From assembly GCA_965212525.1 (NCBI GenBank), contig CBDBVC010000036.1, positions 93,091 to 157,090 of the forward strand: a DNA stretch of 64,000 nucleotides, read 5' to 3'. This document shows, one piece after another, positions 8,497 to 18,581 of the stretch. The translations under genes were made by a program, and so were the position numbers. Source of the DNA: SZUA-38 sp965212525 (GTDB lineage: Bacteria; Pseudomonadota; Gammaproteobacteria; Xanthomonadales; SZUA-38). The stretch's first letter is position 1; each line of letters starts with the position of its first letter. The notes beneath the pieces were generated by a model. It had not been told where the DNA came from. It ran no database searches and saw only the letters and a program-made list of their open reading frames with translations.

Positions 8497-9727
8497 TGGC
8501 CATTCCGGTGACTGTGCTGTTCTCATTGCTGTCAGCCTGTTCGGATGCCTTCATCATGGCGCGGGCCAGTGACAGTTTGTGTACTTCATCCGGACCATCG
8601 TAGATGCGGGCAGCCCGTTCTTCCCTGAAAAAGAATGCAACAATGGTGTCATCGGTCATGCCCAGTGCACCATGCATCTGCAGGCAACGATCGATGATAC
8701 GTTGCAGCACCTGTGCGGTATAGAATTTGATCATCGAAACATCGGCCTTGACCTCGCTGAAGTCCTCGCGGTCGATGCGCCATGCCGTCTGCAGTACCAG
8801 CGCTCTGGCCGCGCGCAGTTCAGCCAGTGACTCTGCCAGCCAGCTCTGGATGATCTGCTGATCGGACAGCATCTGACTGCGCCTGATGCGCCGACCGCGG
8901 GTATAGCGACAGGCCTCATCGAGTGCTCGCTGCCCGATTCCGAGCCAGCGCATGCAGTGCTGAATCCGGCCTGGACCAAGCCTGGCCTGTGCCAGCCTGA
9001 AACCCTGTCCTTCAGGACCAAGCAGTGAATCGGCAGGCACGCGACAGTCGCTGAACTCGACTTCAGAGTGACTGAAATAGCCGCTGCCGGCATGACCCAT
9101 CACCGGTATATTTCGAATGATGGAATAGCCTGGCGTGTTGGCCGGTACCATGATCATGCTGGCCCGCTGGTGGGGCGCGGCATCTGAATCCGTGACGGCC
9201 ATGACGATCACCAGGTCGGCACCGTCAGCAGCGGTGGTAAACCATTTTCTGCCATTGATCACCCAGTAGTCGCCCTCCAGCCTGGCTTGCGTGTCCAGCA
9301 ACGTGGGATTGGATCCCGCTGTATGCGGCTCGGTCATGGCAAAACAGCTGCGTATCTGACCGGCGGCCAGCGGTTTCAGCCAGGTATCCTGTTGCTGCTG
9401 ATTGCCGAACAGGTGCATGAGCTCGGCATTACCGGCATCAGGTGCCTGACAGCCGAACACATAATGTCCAAGCGGGCTCTGCCCGAGGACCTCAGACACA
9501 AGACCAAGATCAACCAGAGAGGTGAAATGCCCGCCTACCGATGCAGGCAGATTCGGTGCCCACCAGCCGGCATCCTGTACCTGATGACGCAGCTCATCGA
9601 GTCTTGCCATCAAGGGTTCGTACTGATGAGACAGTAACAACGGTTCGAGTGGTACAAGCTGCTCATGCACGAATGATGCCAGGGCATCCAGATGTTCCTG
9701 CATTGAATGCGGTATTGTGAAATCCAT
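8489..9727 (-). CDS. Acyl-CoA dehydrogenase family protein
   Basis: 412 residues, full family length. N-terminal helical domain (MDFTIPHSMQEHLDAL), middle beta domain with CFAMTEPHTAGSNPT and FTTAADGADLVIVM, and C-terminal domain with QMHGALGMTDDTIV and the final YDGPDEVHKLSLARAMM, which carries the acidic residue position used for catalysis and matches the ACAD10/11-like subgroup. It is an FAD enzyme acting on acyl-CoA in the cytoplasm. It leads a minus-strand operon followed by the phosphotransferase (8-bp overlap) and the SDR. Together these three resemble the ACAD11/LvaA-LvaC set that removes a 4-hydroxy group via phosphorylation. Confidence 0.93.
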   Translation of the reverse strand: MDFTIPHSMQEHLDALASFVHEQLVPLEPLLLSHQYEPLMARLDELRHQVQDAGWWAPNLPASVGGHFTSLVDLGLVSEVLGQSPLGHYVFGCQAPDAGNAELMHLFGNQQQQDTWLKPLAAGQIRSCFAMTEPHTAGSNPTLLDTQARLEGDYWVINGRKWFTTAADGADLVIVMAVTDSDAAPHQRASMIMVPANTPGYSIIRNIPVMGHAGSGYFSHSEVEFSDCRVPADSLLGPEGQGFRLAQARLGPGRIQHCMRWLGIGQRALDEACRYTRGRRIRRSQMLSDQQIIQSWLAESLAELRAARALVLQTAWRIDREDFSEVKADVSMIKFYTAQVLQRIIDRCLQMHGALGMTDDTIVAFFFREERAARIYDGPDEVHKLSLARAMMKASEQADSNENSTVTGMANG

Positions 9728-9913
9728 GGTGAGTGGTTACTCCGAGGCAGATCTGCGGACTATTATGCCAGAACTTGTACAGCACCACCGTCCCATGCCG
9801 ATGAGATTGAATCACTTGCTGAGCCATGAGAGCATGATGCCTGCGAGGGTGGGCTGGTGGCCGATGATGCGACAGGCCGTTTGCCCGTTGTTGAGGTATC
9901 CATTGGAGTGCAG

Positions 9914-10723
9914 ATGAACCGATTTCCAGAAAAACGTGTGGTGATCACCGGCGGTGTCAGCGGTCTCGGTCTGGCCCTGGCCAGACACTATGCCGCCAGA
10001 AACTGGCATATTGTGCTTGCCGATATTCAGGATGAGATGTCAGGCCCGGTGATTGACGAGCTGAGTACTTCTGCGGCCAGCGTTCATTACCGTCATTGCA
10101 ATGTCGCCAGTGCCAGTGATTTTGCTGACCTGGCTGCTTTTGTCACCGATCAGTTCGATGGTGTCGATCTTGTGATCAACAATGCCGGTGTCGCCAGTTC
10201 AGGCAGCCTGCTGGAAGCCGATGACGAAGAATGGGATCGTCTGCTCACCATCGACCTGAAAAGCGTTGCCTGGGGCTGCAAGATGTTTCTGCCCAGCATG
10301 ATCAGTCAGCGTAGCGGTCACTTTGTCAACATTGCCTCATTTGCCGGTATCGCACTGAGCCCGGGCATGATGACGTACAATGTGGCCAAGGCCGGCGTGA
10401 TTGCACTCAGTGAAACGCTGCGTGGTGAGGTGATGGATCACGGCATTGGTGTCACCGTGGTCTGCCCGGCATTCTTCAAGACCAACCTGGTTTCAAGCAT
10501 GCAGACCACGCCGGATCAGCTCAAGTCCCGCATTGATCGCTGGATGGAAAACTCGGGTATCACGGCAGAGGACGTTGCAGACCAGATCGACAGGGCAGTG
10601 GCGAAGAACAGGTTCCTGCTGCTGACGCACCGGGATACCCGGCGCATGAACTGGATGAAGCGGCTGTTTCCCGAATGGTTCTTCAACATGAAGATGAAAC
10701 GAATGCGCATGATGCTCAAATGA
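9914..10723 (+). CDS. Short-chain dehydrogenase/reductase (SDR)
   Basis: 269 residues from ATG 9914, preceded by GGAG at 9905-9908; an upstream in-frame start at 9857 has no ribosome site. Cofactor loop VVITGGVSGLGLALA, NNAGVASSG, catalytic Ser in NIASFAG and YNVAK. The C-terminus is unusually basic and methionine-rich (NMKMKRMRMMLK) and is preceded by an amphipathic aromatic stretch (WMKRLFPEWFF), which may give peripheral membrane contact. First gene of a plus-strand run with the saccharopine-dehydrogenase-like gene (4 bp gap), acpH and DUF924. The substrate is unknown, probably a lipid-derived alcohol or ketone (inference from neighbours). Confidence 0.9.
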   Translation: MNRFPEKRVVITGGVSGLGLALARHYAARNWHIVLADIQDEMSGPVIDELSTSAASVHYRHCNVASASDFADLAAFVTDQFDGVDLVINNAGVASSGSLLEADDEEWDRLLTIDLKSVAWGCKMFLPSMISQRSGHFVNIASFAGIALSPGMMTYNVAKAGVIALSETLRGEVMDHGIGVTVVCPAFFKTNLVSSMQTTPDQLKSRIDRWMENSGITAEDVADQIDRAVAKNRFLLLTHRDTRRMNWMKRLFPEWFFNMKMKRMRMMLK

Positions 10724-10727
10724 GGGG

Positions 10728-11795
10728 ATGACTATGCAGGACAAGACCTGGATGTTGTACGGTGCCAACGGCTATACAGGAAAGCTGATTGCCGAAGCCG
10801 CCGTGAAGGCAGGAATGAAACCGGTGCTGGCCGGCAGAAACAAGGCAGCGCTCGATGCCATGGGTGAGGCGCTTGACCTGGAAGTCAGGGTGTTTGATCT
10901 GAAGGATCTGCATCTGCACATGAACCTGCTTGATCATATCGATATCGTACTCAACTGTGCGGGGCCCTATTCATCCACTGCCGAGGACATGATTCACGGC
11001 TGTCTCGATGCTTCGGTGCATTATCTTGATATCACAGGCGAGATCGACGTTTTCGAATTCGGTCAGGAACTGCATGACCGGGCCAGGGATTGTGGTGTCG
11101 TGATTTGTCCAGGCGTCGGCTTCGATGTTATTCCCACCGATAGTCTGGCTGCCAGTCTGAAACAGAAAATGCCCGATGCGACATCGCTGGTTCTTGGCTT
11201 CGACTCACGTTCAGGGTTCAGCCCCGGAACCGCCAAGACTTCCGTCGAGGGACTGGCCAAGGGCGGCAGAATTCGACGCAACGGTCGCATCGAGACTGTC
11301 CCGCTGGCCTATGAAACCCGCAAGATCGATTTTGGGGATGGTGAAAAACTGGCCATGACCATACCCTGGGGTGATGTGTCGACGGCCTACTTCTCGACCA
11401 GGATTCCTGACATCAAGGTCTTCATTCCGGCGTCACCTTCACTGGTAAGCAAGCTGGGCAAGCTGAACTGGATCCGGCCGCTGCTCGGTCTGGGGCTGGT
11501 GCAGCGCTTAATGAAGCGTCGCATCGAGAAGTCCATCCAGGGCCCGGCGGAAGAAGAGCGTCAGGTCACACCAACCTGGGTCTGGGGTGAGGTCAGCAAT
11601 GAAGCCGGTCAGACCATTACCGGTCGGGTGCAGACGGAAAACGGCTACTCGGTCACGGTCAGCGGCGCGCTGATGGTGATTCGTCACCTGATGCAGAATG
11701 ACGTGTCTCCGGGTTATCACACGCCAACCACACTGATGGGTGCCGGTGTGGTGGAATCCCTGCCGGGCTCATCGGAAATCGAGTATTCCGGTTGA
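10728..11795 (+). CDS. Saccharopine dehydrogenase-like/trans-acting enoyl reductase-type protein
   Basis: 355 residues. N-terminal Rossmann fold with YGANGYTGKLIAEAA, then LNCAGPYSSTAEDMIHGC and HYLDITGEIDVFE, all hallmarks of the COG3268 group. That group includes the trans-acting enoyl reductases of mycobacterial lipid synthesis and saccharopine-dehydrogenase-like oxidoreductases. A conserved block GVGFDVIPTDSLA follows. It probably reduces a lipid or polyketide-like substrate with NADPH; the real substrate is unknown. It starts 4 bp after the SDR gene, and its stop overlaps the TTG start of acpH. Confidence 0.85.
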   Translation: MTMQDKTWMLYGANGYTGKLIAEAAVKAGMKPVLAGRNKAALDAMGEALDLEVRVFDLKDLHLHMNLLDHIDIVLNCAGPYSSTAEDMIHGCLDASVHYLDITGEIDVFEFGQELHDRARDCGVVICPGVGFDVIPTDSLAASLKQKMPDATSLVLGFDSRSGFSPGTAKTSVEGLAKGGRIRRNGRIETVPLAYETRKIDFGDGEKLAMTIPWGDVSTAYFSTRIPDIKVFIPASPSLVSKLGKLNWIRPLLGLGLVQRLMKRRIEKSIQGPAEEERQVTPTWVWGEVSNEAGQTITGRVQTENGYSVTVSGALMVIRHLMQNDVSPGYHTPTTLMGAGVVESLPGSSEIEYSG

Positions 11796-12403
11796 ACTAT
11801 CTGGCCCATCTGCTGCTGGCCGGAAACGGGGAAGAGTGGCGGTTGGGTGCCTATCTCGGTGATCATGTCAGGGGCAGGGGCTGGCAATCGTATCCACGCC
11901 AGACCGGTCTGGCGATCCTGCATCACCGATTCATCGATTCACAGACCGATCGCCACCCGGCTTTCGTGCATGCCAGATCACTGCTGCAGCCTCGCTTCCG
12001 GCGCTTTGCGGGCATCATACTCGATGTGTTCTTCGATCACTTCATCGCGCGCGACTGGGATCGTTACGGCGTGGGAGATCATCAGGAATTTGCCGATCAG
12101 TGCTATCGGCTTCTTTATCGGTATCACGACCAGCTGCCTGCGTCACTGAATCGTTTCGCCGCCTATCAGCAACGTCACAATCTGCTGGTGCAATACCGCG
12201 AGCCCGAAGTGATCAGCGAAACACTGAAAGGTATCGCCGAACGATTCACGCGACCGGTGATCCTGGCCGATGCCGGCGATGAACTGTCACGATGCGGTCA
12301 ACAACTGCGACCCGCGTTCGATGAGCTTTACACTGATCTGATCAGACTGGCGGCTGATGAAAAGGATCGATTGCTCAAATCAACAGGAGATGCATGCCCA
12401 TGA
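11792..12403 (+). CDS. acpH: Acyl carrier protein phosphodiesterase
   Basis: 203 residues, family length. AcpH removes the 4'-phosphopantetheine arm from acyl carrier protein, giving apo-ACP. Family landmarks: MNYLAHLLLAG at the N-terminus, LGAYLGDHVRG, LAILHHRFIDSQTDRHP and GIILDVFFDHFIARDW, with the conserved His/Asp residues of the metal-dependent HD-like core. The start is TTG at 11792, overlapping the upstream stop (TTGA), so translation is coupled. Its position after lipid-type reductases fits fatty-acid metabolism. Confidence 0.9.
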   Translation: MNYLAHLLLAGNGEEWRLGAYLGDHVRGRGWQSYPRQTGLAILHHRFIDSQTDRHPAFVHARSLLQPRFRRFAGIILDVFFDHFIARDWDRYGVGDHQEFADQCYRLLYRYHDQLPASLNRFAAYQQRHNLLVQYREPEVISETLKGIAERFTRPVILADAGDELSRCGQQLRPAFDELYTDLIRLAADEKDRLLKSTGDACP

Positions 12404-12954
12404 GTTCAACACTGCCAGACAGTGATCAGGTACTGACGTTCTGGTTTGAAACACTGAAACCGGCACAGTGGTGGAAAAAGGATGCCGCCCTTGACCGCGA
12501 GATCGCCGAGCGATTCGGTGAGCTGCTGCATCAGTCGAGGCAGTCGATCCTCGACAGCTGGCGCAACACTGCCCGTGGCCGACTGGCAGAGATCATCGTT
12601 CTGGATCAGTTCTCGCGACAGGTCTATCGCGACAGTGCCGAGGCCTTCAGCGCCGATCCTCTCGCGCTCTCGCTGGCACAGCAGGCAGTCCGACAGGGCG
12701 CAGACAGCGAATTGACGGTGAGTGAGCGGGTGTTTCTCTACATGCCCTACATGCACAGCGAATCACGCCAGGTGCATGAGACGGCCGTTGAGCTGTTCAC
12801 CCGCCTGGGTGAGGCGAATAATCTTGACTATGAGCTCAGGCACAAGGCCATCATCGACCGCTTTGGCAGGTACCCTCATCGCAATGCCGTTCTCGGCAGA
12901 CAGTCCACGGAAGAAGAAATTGCGTTTCTGAGTCAGCCCGGCTCGTCGTTCTGA
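12394..12954 (+). CDS. DUF924 family protein
   Basis: 186 residues, the family length. DUF924 landmarks: VLTFWFE near the N-terminus, WWKKDAALDREI, ARGRLAEIIVLDQFSRQVYR, FLYMPYMHSES and the C-terminal RFGRYPHRNAVLGR. The fold is all-alpha and related to tetratricopeptide-like proteins; no biochemical function is established. An AGGAG at about 12385 serves ATG 12394; ATG 12400 is an alternative start. It overlaps the acpH 3' end by 10 bases and is convergent with the DUF554 gene, overlapping it by 22 bp. Confidence 0.88.
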   Translation: MPMSSTLPDSDQVLTFWFETLKPAQWWKKDAALDREIAERFGELLHQSRQSILDSWRNTARGRLAEIIVLDQFSRQVYRDSAEAFSADPLALSLAQQAVRQGADSELTVSERVFLYMPYMHSESRQVHETAVELFTRLGEANNLDYELRHKAIIDRFGRYPHRNAVLGRQSTEEEIAFLSQPGSSF

Positions 12955-13685
12955 CGCCTGAGCTGTCGCCGTGCCTCGAAACGCTGCTGTGCCCAGGCAA
13001 CGATGGCGGCAACCAGCAGGGCAGGCAGCAGATTTTCAACATTGATGCGGCCAATATTGAGCAGGTTGATTGCGATACCGATGATCATGGCCCCGCCGAC
13101 GGCGGTCACCATGTGGATGACATGAGGGGAAAACAGCGATGATGCGTAGGCGGCAACCACGGTCAGTCCACCCTGGAATATCAGCATGGGTATGATCGAG
13201 AACAGTACCCCGATACCGTAGGTGGCGGTGAAGGCAATGGACGAGACGCCATCGAGCAGTGATTTTGCATACAACAGGTCGCGCTTGCCTTCGATGCCTT
13301 CCTCGATGGCACCGACAATGGTCATCGATCCGACGCAGAACAGAATGAATGCCGTGATCAGGCCTTCGGTGAATCGGGACGAGTCAATGGAGAGGGTTTC
13401 CTGGATCGCAGTGCTGAAACCAGCCAGATAGCCATCGATGCCCACGCCCTGTCCGATGATGCCACCGATCAGCAGGCTGAAGATGAAACCCAGCAGGTAC
13501 TTGCCATCCAGTTCCAGGCACATGCGCATGCCGATGACCAGCGTGGCAAGGCCGATGGCCTGGAAGACGATCGCTTCGATCGACTGCGGCAGAATGTTCT
13601 GCAGCAACAGGCCACACAGGCTGCCGATGGTCACCGTCGTCATGTTGACAAAGGTGCCGATGGGCCAGAATCGGGTTGGTTTCAT
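12933..13685 (-). CDS. DUF554 family membrane protein
   Basis: About 250 residues from ATG 13685. This start gives the family-like opening with PIGTFVNMTTVTIGSL; the frame continues upstream to 13760, but that extension is hydrophilic and unlike the family. Hydrophobic segments include TIGSLCGLLLQNILP, FQAIGLATLVIGMRM, LLGFIFSLLIGGIIGQ, GLITAFILFCVGSMTIVGAIEEG, IGVLFSIIPMLIFQGGLTVV and LLPALLVAAIVAW. The GSMTIVGAIEEG and KSLLDGVSSIAF motifs are diagnostic of DUF554 (YdfK-like). Transport function is suspected for the family but unproven. No obvious ribosome site at this start. Confidence 0.88.
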   Translation of the reverse strand: MKPTRFWPIGTFVNMTTVTIGSLCGLLLQNILPQSIEAIVFQAIGLATLVIGMRMCLELDGKYLLGFIFSLLIGGIIGQGVGIDGYLAGFSTAIQETLSIDSSRFTEGLITAFILFCVGSMTIVGAIEEGIEGKRDLLYAKSLLDGVSSIAFTATYGIGVLFSIIPMLIFQGGLTVVAAYASSLFSPHVIHMVTAVGGAMIIGIAINLLNIGRINVENLLPALLVAAIVAWAQQRFEARRQLRRQNDEPG

Positions 13686-13782
13686 GAATTGGCACTTGCT
13701 AAAGTCTGGACATGGTCTATTATCAGCCAGACTGTGAAGAAATTCACACAATATTGACAAAATTTCGGGGAGCGAGTTTTAA

Positions 13783-14781
13783 ATGAAATACTTGATTACA
13801 TTTGCGCTTCTGTGTTCGACCAGCCTGTTCGCCCAGGACACACAGGAAGCCTCATCACTCACCAGAACCGGTGAGCCGCTGTCAGTCAACGGCCCGGTCA
13901 TCACCATCTACGATGACACCATTGATGGCGATCTGGGTGATCGCGCAGCACCGACAACGATTATGCTCGGCAGTCCGATGGACCGTGTGACGGGAAATGT
14001 GGGCGGCGGTGGCGTCGATTTCGATGACTGCATGTTCTTCAATGTGCCTGTAGGCAACAACGTCAACAGCATTGTGCTGGAAAACTACATCGCCTCCGGT
14101 GGTAATACAACGTCCGGCTTCCAGCTCTATACCGGATTGCCACCTGATCCTGGCGCATTTGGCGATATCGTTGATGTGGCTGTGGGTCCTGCCAACATAG
14201 GGCAGGATATTCTGACCAACAATGGTGCGAGCCCGCTAATCAGTGGCGACTACACCCTGTGTTTCCTCGAAGGTACGCCCAACCAGGTATTCTCGGTGAT
14301 CTTTGGATCTGACATCGTCGGCGGCACCGCCACAGTCACTCCAAGCCTGGCCGACGGTTCGACCCTGAATATCCAGGTTCCGAACGTGGGCGGCAGTGGC
14401 AATGGCAGTGTGACCTTTACCGAGTCGGATAACATGGGCGTGAACGGTGATGTGATTTGTTCCATCTCAGGACCCGATGCCGGTCTGTTTACCATTTCTT
14501 CACCCAACTTCGGCCCTGGTCCGGTCATCATTCCTGCCGGTGGATCACTGCAGGTGACCGTGAGCGGCAACGAGCCGGGTGGCTCTGCTGTATCGGCAAG
14601 CCTGGATTGTGACATTCGAGACGGTGCTGCAATGGGTACGACGACGAGTGTCAGCTATCCACTGGCCTTCCTGTTGCCACAAACTGTTCCGGTGAACAGT
14701 GCAACCTGGCTGGTACTGCTGGCCGTGATTGCCCTGGCGATTGGCCTGTGGCAGGTTCGCAGGAATCAGGCGTCAGTCTGA
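13783..14781 (+). CDS. Exported protein with C-terminal sorting-signal-like tail
   Basis: 332 residues. A short signal peptide (MKYLITFALLCSTSLFAQ) is followed by two beta-rich regions of low complexity in Gly, Asn, Thr and Asp: residues ~25-165 with paired Cys in FDDCMFFNV and YTLCFLEG, and residues ~170-295, an Ig-like repeat with ISGPDAGLFTISSP. The last ~33 residues have the tripartite layout of CTERM sorting signals: VPVNSATW, a hydrophobic helix, then a basic end (WQVRRNQASV). It resembles the IPTL-CTERM type. No exosortase or rhombosortase-like gene is in the window. A clear terminator follows. Exact role unknown. Confidence 0.8.
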   Translation: MKYLITFALLCSTSLFAQDTQEASSLTRTGEPLSVNGPVITIYDDTIDGDLGDRAAPTTIMLGSPMDRVTGNVGGGGVDFDDCMFFNVPVGNNVNSIVLENYIASGGNTTSGFQLYTGLPPDPGAFGDIVDVAVGPANIGQDILTNNGASPLISGDYTLCFLEGTPNQVFSVIFGSDIVGGTATVTPSLADGSTLNIQVPNVGGSGNGSVTFTESDNMGVNGDVICSISGPDAGLFTISSPNFGPGPVIIPAGGSLQVTVSGNEPGGSAVSASLDCDIRDGAAMGTTTSVSYPLAFLLPQTVPVNSATWLVLLAVIALAIGLWQVRRNQASV

Positions 14782-14804
14782 GATCAGGTCGACATGACTT
14801 AATG

Positions 14805-14831
14805 AAAATGCCGGCTGATCGCCGGCATTTT
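14805..14831. terminator. Bidirectional rho-independent terminator
   Basis: An 11-base perfect stem AAAATGCCGGC / GCCGGCATTTT with a TGATC loop. The A- and T-rich ends let it work in both directions, between the exported protein gene (plus) and the S8 protease gene (minus), which converge here. Confidence 0.85.
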
Positions 14832-14874
14832 TCATGGTGTCAGTTGCGCTGACTGTTCGCGCAGGACCTGCGGC

Positions 14875-16369
14875 TTATTCGAATCCGTCAGAGAACAGCT
14901 CAGTACTGGCCTGCGCCACAGCCGCCACCGAATCGATGCGGCCGTATCCGAATACATTGTTTGGTGACTGGCCGGCAAAGCCGCAATTCTGGGTGCTGGT
15001 CAGTTGCAGTGCCGTATCCCGGGTGATCTGTTCCAGCTGATCGACATCACCGATCAGCGAGGGCTGAGCCGACATGATCAGGGCCATGTGACCGGCGACG
15101 TGAGGCCCGGCCATGCTGGTGCCTGAAAAGCTGGCGTAGCCGTTGTTTCGAATGGATGACCGAATCGATGTGCCGGGTGCCGAGATATCCGGCTTCATGC
15201 GTTGCGAGCCATCAACAGTAACCGGGCCGCGACTGCTTGAAAAACTGATGGTGTCATCGATGCGGGTATTGCCGACGGTGAAGGAAGCATCATAGATGGC
15301 TGCGGGTGTATTGACACTGGAACAGGACGAACCGGAATTGCCTGCAGACACAACCACGACGATTCCGGCTGCACGCACGTTTTCAACCACGCCCTGCAGT
15401 ACTGCCGGATCGGTGCAGCCCTCGGACGCAGGGCATCCCCAGGAATTATTGATCACATGCGGCGCCTGAGCAGGGTCCGGGTTTTCGCCGTTCAGGTCAG
15501 TTGGCGCGATGAACCACTGGAAGCACTCGGCATAGGTCGCTGGCGTGCCGTTGCCCTGATCCATGTTGCGGCAGCCGATCCAGCGGGCACCGGGTGCCAT
15601 GCCGATCTGGTTGCTGCCACCATCATCGCCCACCATGGTGCCCATGGTATGCGTGCCGTGGTTGTGGTCATCACAGGGTGTGACAGAGTCGGCTCCACAC
15701 ACGCCACCGCCACTGTGTATGGCATCGTGCCAGTTGTAATTGTGATCGGCGACCATGCCGTTGAATCCGCGGTAGCTGTTGATCAGGGCCGGATGATCCC
15801 ACTGGTACCCGGTGTCCTGGCCACCAATGACAATATTCTGACCGGTGATGCCCTGTGACCACAGCTGGTCGGCTCCAACCAGCGAGATGCTGGCTTCGAC
15901 GGCGCGGGAGACAGCCAGCTCGAAGGGTTCTGGCTGTGGCAGATCGGCCCTGACAGTGGGATTGGCATGAATGAAAGCCACATCGGCATGTTGTGACAGG
16001 GTTTCGATCTGAGCGGCATTGAGTTCGGCACTGATCATGTTCACGATCCAGAACGAACGGTAGCTGATGTTCTCCTGCTTGAGGTATGCAATCAGCCTGT
16101 TCTGACCTGCTGTAGCTGTCTGTTGCAGGGCCTCAACCAGCCGTGTCCCGTCGTTGGAGAGCATTCCCGCTGTTACCAAGTGAGCGATGATCCAGCTGCT
16201 GGTTCAGTCTGATCAGCACAGGTACCGTGGTGCTGGCAGCTGACTGGTTCATCACCCATGGCGACACCTTGTCACTGTCGACGGCGGCCTGCAGGCCGGT
16301 TGTGCAGATCATTGCCGCAATGGACACGATCATCGATGCATATCGGTAAAGTTGTTTTTGTGTATTCAA
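14875..16369 (-). CDS. Secreted subtilisin-like serine protease (S8), frame broken near the N-terminus
   Basis: A TTG start at 16369 (GAGGGG upstream) opens a signal peptide (MNTQKQLYRYASMIVSIAAM, ending near LQAAV) and propeptide start (PVLIRLNQQLDHRS). The frame then shifts by +1 at a CCC run (16166-16168 on the plus strand); removing one base joins it to the long downstream frame and gives a 497-residue preproprotein. The mature part has catalytic Asp in IGGQDTGYQWDHP, His in DDHNHGTHTMGT, the oxyanion Asn in HVINNSWG and Ser in SGTSMAGPHVAG. The propeptide is I9-like. The protein ends in FSDGFE. As written, the main frame (from 16179) lacks a signal peptide, so the break is probably a sequence error. 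Confidence 0.88.
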
Positions 16370-16476
16370 TGTACTGGCCCCTCATTACCAGAGCAGGATG
16401 CTACACCCAATTCAACGAATCGTGCGTATTTTTTGTTATCATGACACGCTGCGTTGATGACAGGAGATTCTCGCCC

Positions 16477-18581
16477 ATGAGCGAAGCAGTGGTTGAGCAC
16501 GATCACTATACATTATCAACATCAGAGTGCGTTGAGATCTATCGCACCCTTTTACTGTCCCGGGCAATCGATCACATCGAAGAGTCGGAACTGGTTCCCG
16601 GCGCGTGAGGTCTACAACCAGTTCTCGGCGCGTGGTCATGATTTCGCACAGATTGTGCTCGGGCACGAAATGACCCACAAGCACGACGCTGCATCGGGTT
16701 ATTACCCGCTCCAGACCATTCCTTCTGTCCATCGGCCTGTCGGTCGATGACGCCCTGTCTGCACCGATGGCAAAGTCGGGTAGCTACAGCGACGGTCGTG
16801 ACATCGGCGTTGTCTGCAACCTGCCGGGTAACGGACGTGTCGGTCCGGCCTGCACGCTGTTGCCGATGTCCGGTGGCGTGGGGCGCCCAGTACACACCCG
16901 TCGCCGGCTGGGCACAGTCGATCCGCTTATCACCAGGATGAACTGAAGCAGAATGACTGGAAGCATGCCGTGGCCGTCTCGATGGGGAGGGCGACGCTTC
17001 GATGTCCACCAATGGCTTCTGGGCCGCACTGAATATCGCAACCGCTGCAAACCTGCCCTATCTGTTCTATATCGAGGACAATGGCTATGGCATTTCTGTG
17101 CCGGCTTCGGTGCAGACAGCAGGGGGTGACCATGTGGCCAATCGGGCCAGCTTCCGTTCCCTGCATATCATCGATGGCGATGGTACCGATCCTGTCACCA
17201 CGCCTGATCTGATTCATCAGGCCGTACAGCATGTCAGACAGGAGCGCGGTCCCTGTCTGTTGCGACTGAAGGTGCCACGCCTGTGTGGTCACACCTTTCA
17301 GGACACACAGACCTACAAACCGGAATCACTGATCGAGGCCGAACAGCAGAATGATCCGGCACCCAAGCTGGAACAATATCTGCTGGATCAGGGCTGGCTG
17401 ACTGAAGCAGAGATGGAGAGCATGAGAGAGGAGGCTGCTTCACAGGTTTCAGCTGCCGTTGAGCGGGTGCGACAGAAGCCGGATCCCGATCGCAGTCAGG
17501 TCAGGAAATACGTCTACGCCGAGCAGGGCGAGCCACAGGTCATGGGTGGACTTGCCGCCGATCAGATCATGATGTCTGACAGCTCCGAGACGCCAGCGCC
17601 TGAAGGCTCGCGCATCAACATGCTGGCTGCAATCAGGCAGACTCTGGACCCACGAACTCGAATGCAATCCGAAGCTGATGGTTTTCGGTGAAGACGTGGG
17701 TCCGAAGGGTGGCGTTCATGCGGCCACACTCGGACTGTATGACAAGTACGGTGACAACCGTGTGTTCGATACCTCACTTTCGGAAGAGGGGATCATCGGA
17801 CGTGCCACAGGTCTGGCCGTCTCAGGACTGATGCCGGTGCCCGAGATTCAGTTTCGCAAGTACGCTGAACCGGCAGCCGAGCAGCTGACCGATGTTGGCA
17901 CCATGCGATGGCGAACCGCCAACCGGTTTGCGGCCCCCATGGTGGTTCGTGTACCGGGTGGGTTTGCCCGCCGTGGTGATCCGTGGCATTCGATGTGTGA
18001 CGAGGTCGAGTGGGCACACAAGGTTGGCTGGCAGGTGGCGGTGCCATCCAATGCCGAGGACGCTGTCGGCCTGTTGCGATACGCCATGCGAGACAACAAT
18101 CCCAGTATCTTTTTCGAACACCGGGCGCTGTATGACATGGCCTGGTCCAGACGACCCTACCCGGGTGATGACTTCATTGTCCCGTTTGGTCAGGCAAGAC
18201 AACTGGCCGATGGTGATCACCTGACAGTAGTCTGCTGGGGCGCCATGGTGCCGCGTGTGATCGAGGCCGCCGAATCACTTGAACAGGCAGTCGATATTCT
18301 TGATCTCAGAACCATTGCACCCTGGGACAAGGCCAGTGTGCTGGCATCAGTCAGGAAAACCAACAGGTGTCTGGTCATTCATGAAGACAACCAGACTGCC
18401 GGTTTCGGTGCCGAGATCGTGGCCGTACTTGCAGAGGAACTGTTCTGGTATCTTGACGCCCCGGTGCAGCGACTGACCATGAAGGACATCCCGAGTCCTC
18501 ACAATGCAGATCTGCCTCGATGAATCACTGCCCAGTGTAGCGACCATTGCGCGAACCATGCAGGAACTGATGGAGACCTGA
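16477..18581 (+). pseudogene. Fused alpha/beta E1 of a 2-oxoacid dehydrogenase complex (seven frame breaks)
   Basis: Thiamine-diphosphate E1 enzyme with alpha- and beta-type halves in one chain. Start ATG 16477 (GGAG upstream). Seven breaks: +1 at 16597-16599, 16705-16707, 16881-16884, 16927-16928, 17649-17651 and 18515-18516, and -1 at 16984-16987. Correcting them gives 2100 bases, 699 residues, ending at TGA 18579-18581. Restored motifs: SARGHDFAQIVLGHE, ASGYYRSRPFLLS, GSYSDGRDIGVV, PMSGGVGAQYTPVAGWAQS, FYIEDNGYGIS (alpha) and VFGEDVGPKGGVHAATLGL, VRVPGG, HEDNQTAGFGAEI (beta). Closest to branched-chain 2-oxoacid E1. E2 starts one base after the stop. Breaks look like consensus error; see findings. 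Confidence 0.85.
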
